A DNA stretch of 64,000 bases from the NCBI RefSeq assembly GCF_008107695.1, contig NZ_VIRG01000036.1, forward strand, positions 186,001 to 250,000. Direction: 5' to 3'. The translations under genes and the position numbers were made by a program. Below the pieces are notes generated by a model, which saw nothing but the letters and a program-made list of their open reading frames with translations, was not told the origin of the DNA and did not search any database. Shown here one piece after another: positions 49,073 to 57,236 of this stretch. This DNA is from Stappia sp. BW2 (GTDB lineage Bacteria > Pseudomonadota > Alphaproteobacteria > Rhizobiales > Stappiaceae). Positions within the stretch are counted from its first letter, which is position 1. The number at the start of each line of letters is the position of its first letter.

Positions 49073-51802
49073 ATGAGCGATACGAAAAATCCAGGCGACA
49101 AGACAATCAGCGTTGAGCGTGGAAAGACGCTCGGCCTAAAGCGCGGTGGTGGCGATCAGGGAACTGTTCGGCAGTCCTTCTCGCATGGCCGGACCAAAGC
49201 CGTCGTCGTGGAAAAGAAGAAGCGCCGTGTTGTGCTTCCCGGGCAAGAAGCCAAGGCAGATGCCCCTGCGCCGACAACGCAGCGCCTCGAGCGTCCGGCT
49301 GAAGCGCCGCGTACGCCGCCGCAGCAGGATCCGCAGGTCACCAAGCAGGCCCGCCGGTCTGCCTCTGGCCAGCGCCAGAAGGGCAACGGCAACGTTCTGC
49401 GTACCCTGACCAAGGAAGAAGCGGCAGCCCGTACGGCAGCCCTTCAGATGGCCAAGGTGCGTGACGAGGAAGACCGCAAGCGCCGCGAAGAAGAAGACAA
49501 GCGTCGGGCGATCGAAGCCGCGCAGCGTCAGGCTGAAGAAGAAGCCCGCGCCAAGGTGGAAGCGGAAGAGCGCGCCAAGCGCGAAGCCGAAGAAGCTCTG
49601 CAGGCAGCGGAACAGGCCAAGGCCGAACCGAAGAGTGAACCGGTTGCCGAAGCGGCTCCGGAAGCCGCAGCGCCTGCCCGCAAGGCTAGCACCGGCCGCA
49701 CCGTGGTTCGCAAGCCCGCTCATGCCGACGGCGGCAAGCCGCCGAGCCTTGACGACATGGGCAAGCGCAAGGCGCCGGAAGCTCCGGCCGCACGTGCGAA
49801 GCCCGAGCGCGGGGAAACCGAAGAAGATCGCAACAACAAGAGCGTTCGTGCGGTCAAGCGCCCGAAACAGGCACCGGCTCCCGCTGCGCGTCCGCGCACC
49901 GGCGACGATCGCCGCCGCTCCAAGCTGACCATTTCCGCCGCCACGGGTGGCGACGACGGTCAGCGCGCACGGTCCCTGGCCTCCATGCGCCGCCGCCAGG
50001 AAAAGGCGAAGCGCGGGCAGCAGCAGGTCGTGCGTGAAAAGATCATGCGTGAAGTCGTTCTGCCGGAAGCCATCACCATCCAGGAGCTCGCCAACCGTAT
50101 GGCAGAGCGCGCCGTGGATGTGATCAAGCTTCTGATGAAGCAGGGCCAGATGCTCAAGATCAACGACGTGATCGATGCTGATACCGCCGAACTGATCGCC
50201 GTGGAAATGGGCCACACTGTCAAGCGTGTGTCTGAAGCAGACGTTGAAGAAGGTCTGTTCACCACGGAAGACGAGCCGTCCACGATGCTGCCGCGTCCTC
50301 CGGTCGTGACCATCATGGGCCACGTCGACCACGGCAAGACCTCGCTGCTCGATGCGATCCGCAAGTCGAAGGTTGTCACCGGCGAAGCCGGCGGCATCAC
50401 CCAGCATATCGGCGCCTATCAGGTCGATCAGGACGGCAACAAGATCACTTTCATCGATACTCCGGGCCACGCTGCGTTCTCGCAGATGCGTGCTCGCGGT
50501 GCCAAGTCGACGGATATCGTGATCCTGGTTGTTGCCGCCGATGATGGCGTCATGCCGCAGACCAAGGAAGCCGTTGCGCACGCCAAGGCGGCCGACGTGC
50601 CGATCATCGTGGCCATCAACAAGATGGACAAGCCGGAAGCCGATCCGAACCGCGTCCGCACGGAACTCCTCAGCGAGGATCTCGTTGTGGAATCCATGGG
50701 CGGTGACGTGATCGACGTGGAAGTCTCGGCCAAGAGCGGCCTGGGGCTCGACAAGCTTCTGGAAATGATCCTGCTGCAGTCCGAGGTTCTGGAACTCCAG
50801 GCCAATCCGGAACGCAAGGCAGAAGGCATCGTCATCGAAGCACAGCTCGACAAGGGCCGCGGTCCGGTTGCCACCGTTCTGGTGCAGAAGGGGACCCTCA
50901 AGCCGGGCGACATTCTTGTCGCCGGTGCCGAATGGGGCCGCGTCCGCGCCATGCTCGACGAGAATGGCAATCAGGTGAAGGAAGCCGGCCCGGCCAAACC
51001 GGTCGAGGTTCTGGGCTTCCAGGGCACGCCGGAAGCCGGTGACATGGTTGCGGTCGTCGATAACGAAGCCCGCGCTCGTGAAATTACCGACTACCGTCAG
51101 CGCCAGATCCGCGAGAAGGCCTCCGTGGTCGCCTCGGGAACGCGTGGTTCGCTTGAGCAGATGATGAACCGTCTGCAGGAAACCGGCAAAAAAGAGTTCC
51201 CGCTGGTGCTCAAGGCCGACGTGCAGGGCTCTGCGGAAGCGATTGCTCATGCGCTCAACGAACTCGGCAACGAGGAAGTCGGCGCGCGCATACTGCTCTC
51301 CGGTGTCGGTGGCATCACCGAAAGCGACGTCACGCTGGCGCTCGCTTCCAAGGCTCCGATCATCGGCTTCAACGTACGTGCCAACAAGCAGGCCCGTGAA
51401 GCGGCAAGCCGCGAAGGCATTGAGATCCGTTACTACAACGTGATCTACGACCTGGTCGACGACATCAAGGCAGCCCTGTCGGGCATGCTGTCGCCGGAAC
51501 GCCGCGAAACCTTCCTCGGCAATGCGGAGATCAAGGAAATCTTCCACATCTCCAAGGTCGGCAAGGTTGCAGGTTGTCTGGTTACCGAAGGTGTCGTGGA
51601 ACGTGGCGCCAACGTTCGCCTCATCCGCGACGACGTGGTCATCCACGAAGGCGAACTGGGCACGCTTAAGCGCTTCAAGGACGAGGTCAAGTCTGTCGAA
51701 TCCGGTCAGGAATGCGGCATGAACTTCGTCAAGTACCAGGACATGCGTCCGGGCGACGTCATCGAGTGCTTCCGCGTCGAGCAGATCGCACGGACACTCT
51801 GA
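49073..51802 (+). CDS. infB: Translation initiation factor IF-2
   Basis: A 909-residue GTPase that brings initiator tRNA to the 30S subunit. The long N-terminal region (about 1-330) is charged and repetitive (Glu/Lys/Ala/Arg), as usual for alphaproteobacteria. The G domain has [17 protein letters not shown] (P-loop), DTPGHAAF (switch II) and NKMDK. The C-terminal fMet-tRNA-binding domain ends [16 protein letters not shown]. The ATG at 49073 is chosen; the reading from 49040 extends back over a basic, unrelated leader. Confidence 0.98.
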   Translation: MSDTKNPGDKTISVERGKTLGLKRGGGDQGTVRQSFSHGRTKAVVVEKKKRRVVLPGQEAKADAPAPTTQRLERPAEAPRTPPQQDPQVTKQARRSASGQRQKGNGNVLRTLTKEEAAARTAALQMAKVRDEEDRKRREEEDKRRAIEAAQRQAEEEARAKVEAEERAKREAEEALQAAEQAKAEPKSEPVAEAAPEAAAPARKASTGRTVVRKPAHADGGKPPSLDDMGKRKAPEAPAARAKPERGETEEDRNNKSVRAVKRPKQAPAPAARPRTGDDRRRSKLTISAATGGDDGQRARSLASMRRRQEKAKRGQQQVVREKIMREVVLPEAITIQELANRMAERAVDVIKLLMKQGQMLKINDVIDADTAELIAVEMGHTVKRVSEADVEEGLFTTEDEPSTMLPRPPVVTIMGHVDHGKTSLLDAIRKSKVVTGEAGGITQHIGAYQVDQDGNKITFIDTPGHAAFSQMRARGAKSTDIVILVVAADDGVMPQTKEAVAHAKAADVPIIVAINKMDKPEADPNRVRTELLSEDLVVESMGGDVIDVEVSAKSGLGLDKLLEMILLQSEVLELQANPERKAEGIVIEAQLDKGRGPVATVLVQKGTLKPGDILVAGAEWGRVRAMLDENGNQVKEAGPAKPVEVLGFQGTPEAGDMVAVVDNEARAREITDYRQRQIREKASVVASGTRGSLEQMMNRLQETGKKEFPLVLKADVQGSAEAIAHALNELGNEEVGARILLSGVGGITESDVTLALASKAPIIGFNVRANKQAREAASREGIEIRYYNVIYDLVDDIKAALSGMLSPERRETFLGNAEIKEIFHISKVGKVAGCLVTEGVVERGANVRLIRDDVVIHEGELGTLKRFKDEVKSVESGQECGMNFVKYQDMRPGDVIECFRVEQIARTL

Positions 51803-51831
51803 TCGAAGTCAGAAATTTACTTGAAACTGAT

Positions 51832-51861
51832 GTCAGCGGCTTATTCAATTAAGCCGCTGAC
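51832..51861 (+). terminator. Perfect stem-loop between infB and rbfA
   Basis: GTCAGCGGCTTA/TAAGCCGCTGAC with loop TTCAAT, 29 bases after infB. There is no T run, so a processing or mRNA-protecting role is as likely as termination. Confidence 0.5.
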
Positions 51862-51889
51862 GTCGTATCTGGTCGCAGGTAACCCCGTC

Positions 51890-51912
51890 ATGCCACGGCC
51901 CGGCCGTGGCAT
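51890..51912. repeat. Palindromic repeat (REP-like) between infB and rbfA
   Basis: ATGCCACGGC/GCCGTGGCAT around a 3-base centre, preceded by ACCCCGTC. It resembles the dispersed GTCATGCCACGG-type palindromes of alphaproteobacteria. Family membership is from memory and needs a genome search. Confidence 0.5.
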
Positions 51913-52046
51913 CCGCGCCACCAGGTGATCCCGCCAGCGTCCGTGCTTCAAGCCCGGCAAAGGCGTGGATAGCCTGACAAGGACCGGCAACGGCAACCCG
52001 AAACGTCGGGGTGGACTGCGCTGCCAGAGATGCAGGAACAACAACA

Positions 52047-52463
52047 ATGGCAAGACAACACGGACAGGACAGCCGCGGCCCTTCCCAGCGCCAGTTGCGC
52101 GTCGGCGAAACGGTACGCAAGGAGCTGTCCGATATTCTGACCCGGGGACGGTTTTCCGACCCCGATCTCGACGGCGTGATCGTCACGATCCCCGAAGTGC
52201 GCATGACACCGGACCTGCGCCTGGCGACCTGCCTCGTGATGCCGCTTGGCGGCGTCAATGCTGAGCAGGTTGAAAAGGCCCTGAACCGCAGCGCCAAATA
52301 TCTGCGCGGTCAGGTGTCCCGGCGGCTGACGATGAAATACATGCCGGACCTGCGCTTTGTTCTCGACACGAGGTTCGATGACGACGACCGCATCGACACG
52401 CTGCTGCATTCTCCGGAAGTCTCCCGAGATCTCGACGCGGACGAAGAGAACGAAAAGAACTAG
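52047..52463 (+). CDS. rbfA: Ribosome-binding factor A
   Basis: A 138-residue 30S-subunit assembly factor that acts on the 16S rRNA 5' end. The KH-like fold shows QLRVGETVRKELSDILTRG, VTIPEVRMTPDLRLATCLVMPLGG and YLRGQVSRRLTMKYMPDLRFVLDTRFDDDDRID. The start at 52047 has only a weak GGA upstream; the reading from 52011 adds residues out of family. It sits between palindromic repeats, unlike its usual tight spacing to infB. Confidence 0.95.
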   Translation: MARQHGQDSRGPSQRQLRVGETVRKELSDILTRGRFSDPDLDGVIVTIPEVRMTPDLRLATCLVMPLGGVNAEQVEKALNRSAKYLRGQVSRRLTMKYMPDLRFVLDTRFDDDDRIDTLLHSPEVSRDLDADEENEKN

Positions 52464-52493
52464 AGATCAACGTCTCACTGTTCCTGTTGAATT

Positions 52494-52612
52494 GTGGTCC
52501 CCGCGAAGGCGGGGACCCGGCAAACACAGGCGATTGGCTTGATTTCCGGAAGAGCGGGTTGCGCTTGGGTTACCGGACCTCGGTCTCTCGCACCACTCGG
52601 ACCGGGATGACA
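52494..52612. repeat. Dispersed repeat element with inverted ends
   Basis: About 119 bases without a gene. It opens with GGTCCCCGC-GAAG-GCGGGGACC (52496-52517, perfect 9-bp stem) and closes with GGGATGACA. The outer ends (TGTGGTCCC and the reverse complement of GGGATGACA) match at 7 of 9 bases. This composition is typical of small non-coding dispersed repeats seen in many alphaproteobacterial genomes. Only one such copy is obvious in this window. Confidence 0.5.
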
Positions 52613-52666
52613 TGAATAGCAGTGAGTTCTTCGCCGAGGCCAAGGCCTAACCCAAGCGGACCCGAC

Positions 52667-53152
52667 ATGGCACTCTCCAGAGCAATAGCAATTATCGCGC
52701 TTGGCGCGGCGGCGTCCGCGTGTGTCGTGTTTCCGGTTCCACGCGTCATTGCGCCGGAGGTCTCGGGCGTGCTGCTTAACGACGGTAAGCCGGTTGCGAA
52801 TGCAGAGATCGAGTTGGTGGCCGCATTGGCTCCTTCAGACGCATCATCGGAAATTCCGCCCGGCTCAAGTCATGCCGTTGCCAGAACAGATGCAAATGGC
52901 AAATTCAAAGTAGGACCGCTGACAGGGGTCAAAACAGTTCATACATACGGCGATGAACTCCTTGGATTTTACATTGTTATCAGGGCAGGGAACAAAGAGT
53001 TGATAGGGTTCACTTACAGTGAAATAGCGAGTGTACCCTCCAAATTAAGTGGGGTATGCGACTTGGCCAAGGCCCGCAGCGTTGGAAACCAAGTGACTTA
53101 CTGTGATCATGACAGGCTGGAAAAACTGAAAATGGTCACTGACGACAGCTGA
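52667..53152 (+). CDS. Small lipoprotein with a carboxypeptidase-regulatory-like domain
   Basis: A 161-residue protein of unknown function. The signal peptide (about 1-17) ends with a lipobox-like AASAC, so Cys18 is probably lipidated. A beta-sandwich domain follows (VSGVLLNDGKPVANAEIELV ... RTDANGKFKVGPLTG), as in carboxypeptidase-regulatory-like or DUF6795-type proteins. The 3' half is lower in GC than neighbours. It interrupts the conserved rbfA-truB order, beside a repeat, and has a weak ribosome-binding site. An immunity or envelope role is possible but unproven. Confidence 0.72.
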   Translation: MALSRAIAIIALGAAASACVVFPVPRVIAPEVSGVLLNDGKPVANAEIELVAALAPSDASSEIPPGSSHAVARTDANGKFKVGPLTGVKTVHTYGDELLGFYIVIRAGNKELIGFTYSEIASVPSKLSGVCDLAKARSVGNQVTYCDHDRLEKLKMVTDDS

Positions 53153-53250
53153 TGTGTTGAGTGTCCCGTTGTCGAGCTTGACTAGCGAGACTGATCATCA
53201 GCTTTTCGTTTAGCTGACCAAATCTACTGCAATCGTATTGAAACGTTCTC

Positions 53251-54195
53251 ATGGCACGCCAAAAACAATTCAAAAGAAAAAAGAACGCAATCAACGGCTG
53301 GCTTGTCCTGGACAAGCCCTATGGCATCACCTCCAACGAGGCGCTCGGCAAGATCAAGCGGATCTTCTCGCCGGAAAAGGTGGGTCACGCCGGTACGCTC
53401 GATCCGCGCGCGTCCGGTCTCCTACCGGTTGCCTTCGGCGAAGCCACAAAAACCGTGCCCTTTGTCATGGACGGCCGCAAGGTCTACCGTTTCGAGGTCA
53501 CCTGGGGCGTCGAAACCAATACCGACGACACCGAAGGTGAGGCGGTCGCAACGTCCGACGTGAGGCCGAATGCGGATGAAATTTCCGCAGTGCTTGGCGA
53601 GTTCGTCGGCACGATCATGCAGGTTCCGCCGAAGTTTTCCGCCATCAAGGTCGCCGGTGAACGGGCATATGATCTTGCGCGCGATGGCGAAGAGGTCGAG
53701 CTGGAAGCCCGTCCCATCGACGTGCACCGGCTGGACCTGGTCGACTGTCCGGACGAGAACCGTGCGGTTTTCGAAGCGGAATGCGGCAAGGGCACCTATG
53801 TGCGCGCAATCGCCCGTGACCTCGGCCGCCGTCTTGGCACCTGCGGTCATGTCACCGAACTGCGCCGGCTCCTGGTCGGTCCGTTCGGCGAAGACGACCT
53901 GATCGGGCTGGACGAGATCCTGGAAGCATCGGAAGCGCTTGAGGAAGGTGCTGGCGTCGAGGCGCTGGTCGAGGAATTTGTCCTGCCGGTTCGCGAGGCA
54001 ATGGACAACCTGATCGAGGTTCCCGTTTCGCTCGATGACGCTGCCAAGATCCGCAAGGGCATGGCTGTGCTGCTGCGCGGCCGCGATGCTCCGCTCAACA
54101 CGGAAGTGGCCTTTGCCAGCCACGCCAGCGTGCCGGTCGCCATCGGCTCAATTGACAAGGGCCGGTTCCAGCCGAGCAGGGTGTTTCACCTGTAA
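53251..54195 (+). CDS. truB: tRNA pseudouridine(55) synthase TruB
   Basis: A 314-residue enzyme that makes pseudouridine 55 in tRNA. The catalytic Asp is in GHAGTLDPRASGLLPVAFGEATK, and GWLVLDKPYGITSNEAL, YRFEVTWGVETNTDD and GTYVRAIARDLGRRLG are family blocks. A short basic N-terminus (MARQKQFKRKKNAING) is normal in alphaproteobacteria. Confidence 0.98.
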   Translation: MARQKQFKRKKNAINGWLVLDKPYGITSNEALGKIKRIFSPEKVGHAGTLDPRASGLLPVAFGEATKTVPFVMDGRKVYRFEVTWGVETNTDDTEGEAVATSDVRPNADEISAVLGEFVGTIMQVPPKFSAIKVAGERAYDLARDGEEVELEARPIDVHRLDLVDCPDENRAVFEAECGKGTYVRAIARDLGRRLGTCGHVTELRRLLVGPFGEDDLIGLDEILEASEALEEGAGVEALVEEFVLPVREAMDNLIEVPVSLDDAAKIRKGMAVLLRGRDAPLNTEVAFASHASVPVAIGSIDKGRFQPSRVFHL

Positions 54196-54404
54196 ATTCG
54201 GGTATGGCGAAAAAACCTGAGAAACCTCTGGATTTCCATATGGTTTTCCGCCATATTCCGCCGCCATTGGGCACTGATGTCCAATTCGTCCGGAAGGATC
54301 CTTTGCTGAACGACATCTCGGCTCTGGAAACATCCGGATCAGGCCGGTCTCCGGCATTTCAACGTGTCCGGTCAACGGACCCCACTCTTTGAAAGGAAAG
54401 AGCG

Positions 54405-54674
54405 ATGTCGATTACTGCAGAGCGCAAAGCTGAGCTCATCAAGGAATACGCCATCAAAGAAGGCGACACCGGTTCCCCGGAAGTACAGGTTGCGATCCTC
54501 ACCGAGCGGATCAACAACCTGACCCAACACTTCAAGGGTCATGGCAAGGATAACCACTCCCGCCGCGGTCTTCTGAAAATGGTTGCGCAGCGCCGGTCCC
54601 TTCTGGACTACACGCGCGGCAAGAGCGAAGAACGCTACAAGTCGCTGATCTCGCGTCTTGGCATTCGCCGCTAA
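54405..54674 (+). CDS. rpsO: 30S ribosomal protein S15
   Basis: An 89-residue 16S rRNA-binding protein: [16 protein letters not shown], then [47 protein letters not shown] and a C-terminus ending [10 protein letters not shown]. Length is typical. AAAGGAAAGAGCG precedes the ATG. It lies between truB and pnp, the near-universal order, and is followed by a terminator. Confidence 0.99.
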   Translation: MSITAERKAELIKEYAIKEGDTGSPEVQVAILTERINNLTQHFKGHGKDNHSRRGLLKMVAQRRSLLDYTRGKSEERYKSLISRLGIRR

Positions 54675-54692
54675 GATCTCAGAACCTGGAAG

Positions 54693-54721
54693 CGCGGTGG
54701 GTGAGAACCCGCCGCGTTTTT
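54693..54721 (+). terminator. Intrinsic terminator after rpsO
   Basis: Stem CGCGGTGGGT/ACCCGCCGCG (one T-G pair) with loop GAGA (54693-54716), followed by TTTTTG. It lies 19 bases after the rpsO stop. Confidence 0.88.
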
Positions 54722-55022
54722 GTATTGCGTGACGGCTTTTGCCGGACGCAGCTCTTGCCGGCAAAACACTGATCCGCTTCGGGTCTTTGTTCGCGGAAAG
54801 AGCTTTGAGTGTTTCAAAATCAAGTGGAACGCTCTATAGAGACCTCGTGACATGTCATGGGGCAGGATTGCCGGCTTCTTTCCGTCTTGAGCGAAAGCAG
54901 CTCGTCGTCTTGCCCGTGACCTGTCCGCCGGTAACCGGCCCATACGGGGCCGACCGGGAATGTGTCTGCCATGACCGTGCTGTACCGAAAACAGCCAAAG
55001 GCAGGCAAAGCTGTAAGGACAG
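54722..55022. other. pnp leader and promoter region
   Basis: About 300 bases without a gene. An inverted repeat TTTTGCCGG/CCGGCAAAA (54737-54766, 12-base loop) is present near the start. In E. coli the pnp leader is cut by RNase III and regulated by PNPase itself; a similar leader here is inference only. No ORF is supported. Confidence 0.45.
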
Positions 55023-57155
55023 ATGATGTTTGATGTTCATCGTGTAGAAGTCGAGTGGGGCGGACGCCCGCTCGTCCTCGAAACGGGCAAGGTTGCCCGT
55101 CAGGCCGATGGCGCCGTGATGGCGTCCTATGGTGAAACAAAGGTTCTGGCGACCGTCGTGTCCGCCAAGTCGCCGAAGCCGGGCCAGGATTTCTTCCCGC
55201 TCACCGTGAACTACCAGGAAAAGGCATTTGCCGCCGGTAAGATCCCGGGTGGCTACTTCAAGCGTGAAGGCCGTCCGTCCGAGCACGAGACGCTGACCTC
55301 CCGCCTGATCGACCGTCCGATCCGCCCGCTGTTCGCAGACGGCTACAAGAACGACACCCAGGTGGTCATCACCGTTCTGTCGCACGATCTTGAAAATGCT
55401 CCGGACATCCTGGCGATGGTGGCGTCTTCCGCTGCTCTGACCCTGTCGGGCGTTCCCTTCATGGGCCCGATCGGCGGCGCGCGCGTTGGCTACATCAACG
55501 GCGAATACGTTCTGAACCCGCTGGTCGACGACATGCCGGAATCCACTCTGGATCTGGTTGTTGCCGGTACCAACGACGCCGTTCTGATGGTTGAATCCGA
55601 AGCCAAGGAACTGGACGAAGACATCATGCTCGGCGCAGTGATGTTCGGCCACAAGGGCTTCCAGCCGGTGATCGATGCGATCATCAAACTGGCTGAAACC
55701 GCTGCCAAGGAACCGCGCGAACTGGTCCTGCCGGATCATTCCGAGCTGTTCGGCAAGGTCAAGGCGATGGCTGAAAGCGACCTGGTTGCCGCTTACAAGA
55801 TCACGTCCAAGACCGACCGCAAGAACGCAATCGACGCTGCCAAGGCGAAGGTCGTTGAAGCGCTGATCACCAACGCTGCCGAAGGCGAAGCCGTCGAAAG
55901 CACCGTTCTGGGCGAGCAGTTCAAGAAGCTGGAAGCGGAAATCGTTCGTGGCGCAATCCTCGACACCAGCACCCGTATCGACGGCCGTGACCTGTCGACC
56001 GTCCGTTCGATCTCTTCCGAAGTCGGCATTCTGTCGCGTGCGCATGGCTCCGCCCTGTTCACCCGCGGCGAAACCCAGGGCCTGGTCGTTGCCACCCTCG
56101 GGACCGGCGAAGACGAGCAGTACATCGACCTGCTGGAAGGCACCGTGAAGTCTCACTTCATGCTGCACTACAACTTCCCGCCCTACTCCGTCGGTGAAAC
56201 CGGCCGCATGGGCTCCCCAGGACGCCGCGAAATCGGCCACGGCAAGCTGGCATGGCGTGCGATCAACCCGATGATGCCTGCGCATCACGAGTTCCCGTAC
56301 ACCGTCCGCGTTGTTTCCGAGATCACCGAATCCAACGGTTCGTCTTCCATGGCAACCGTCTGCGGCACCTCGCTGGCGCTGATGGATGCCGGCGTTCCGC
56401 TGAAGGCACCGGTTGCCGGTATCGCCATGGGCCTGATCAAGGACGGCGACCGTTTCGCGGTTCTGTCCGACATTCTGGGAGATGAAGATCACCTCGGCGA
56501 CATGGACTTCAAAGTTGCCGGTACCCAGGACGGTATCACCTCGCTGCAGATGGACATCAAGATCGACGGTATCACCGAAGAGATCATGAAGGTCGCTCTG
56601 GGTCAGGCCAAGGACGGCCGTATCCACATCCTCGGCGAAATGTCCAAGGCCATCACCGAAGCTCGTGCCGAGCTCGGCGAACATGCTCCGCGCATCGAAG
56701 TGATGAAAATTCCGGTCGACAAGATCCGTGAAGTCATCGGTTCGGGCGGCAAGGTCATCCGCGAAATCGTGGAAAAGACCGGTGCGAAGGTCAACATCGA
56801 AGACGACGGCACCGTCAAGATCGCATCTGCCGACGGCAAGGCGATCAAGGCAGCCGTCAACTGGATCAACTCCATTGCCGCTGAGCCGGAAGTGGGCATG
56901 ATCTATGAAGGCACCGTCGTCAAATGCGTTGACTTCGGCGCATTCGTGAACTTCTTCGGCGCCAAGGACGGTCTGGTCCACATCTCCCAGCTTGCTCCCA
57001 AGAAAGTTGCCAAGGTCACCGATGTGATCAAGGAAGGCGACAAGGTCTGGGTCAAGCTCATGGGCTTCGACGAGCGCGGCAAGGTCCGCCTGTCCATGAA
57101 GGTTGTCGATCAGGAGACCGGCAAGGAAATCGAAAAGAAGGAAGAAGCTGAATAA
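55023..57155 (+). CDS. pnp: Polyribonucleotide nucleotidyltransferase (PNPase)
   Basis: A 710-residue phosphorolytic 3'-5' exoribonuclease of the RNA degradosome. Two RNase PH-like domains; the second has [60 protein letters not shown]. Then a KH domain ([25 protein letters not shown]) and an S1 domain ([35 protein letters not shown]). [11 protein letters not shown] is the typical start. Its own terminator follows. Confidence 0.99.
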   Translation: MMFDVHRVEVEWGGRPLVLETGKVARQADGAVMASYGETKVLATVVSAKSPKPGQDFFPLTVNYQEKAFAAGKIPGGYFKREGRPSEHETLTSRLIDRPIRPLFADGYKNDTQVVITVLSHDLENAPDILAMVASSAALTLSGVPFMGPIGGARVGYINGEYVLNPLVDDMPESTLDLVVAGTNDAVLMVESEAKELDEDIMLGAVMFGHKGFQPVIDAIIKLAETAAKEPRELVLPDHSELFGKVKAMAESDLVAAYKITSKTDRKNAIDAAKAKVVEALITNAAEGEAVESTVLGEQFKKLEAEIVRGAILDTSTRIDGRDLSTVRSISSEVGILSRAHGSALFTRGETQGLVVATLGTGEDEQYIDLLEGTVKSHFMLHYNFPPYSVGETGRMGSPGRREIGHGKLAWRAINPMMPAHHEFPYTVRVVSEITESNGSSSMATVCGTSLALMDAGVPLKAPVAGIAMGLIKDGDRFAVLSDILGDEDHLGDMDFKVAGTQDGITSLQMDIKIDGITEEIMKVALGQAKDGRIHILGEMSKAITEARAELGEHAPRIEVMKIPVDKIREVIGSGGKVIREIVEKTGAKVNIEDDGTVKIASADGKAIKAAVNWINSIAAEPEVGMIYEGTVVKCVDFGAFVNFFGAKDGLVHISQLAPKKVAKVTDVIKEGDKVWVKLMGFDERGKVRLSMKVVDQETGKEIEKKEEAE

Positions 57156-57182
57156 GCTTCCTTCCGACTGACGTGAAAAAGG

Positions 57183-57210
57183 AAACGGGGGCCGAAAGGT
57201 CCCCGTTTTT
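57183..57210 (+). terminator. Terminator after pnp
   Basis: Stem AAACGGGG/CCCCGTTT with an inner GCC-GAAA-GGT hairpin, followed by TTTTTGTTTG, 27 bases after pnp. Convergent with the GGDEF/EAL gene. Confidence 0.88.
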
Positions 57211-57236
57211 GTTTGTCCGAAGGTGGGAAGGGCGCG

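Noticed and set aside
49136..51646. 836-codon minus-strand ORF opposite infB
   Set aside because: Shadow of infB; long antisense ORFs arise from its biased codons, and the translation has no recognisable domain.
54855..56981. 708-codon minus-strand ORF opposite pnp
   Set aside because: Shadow of pnp; runs through the pnp leader and promoter.
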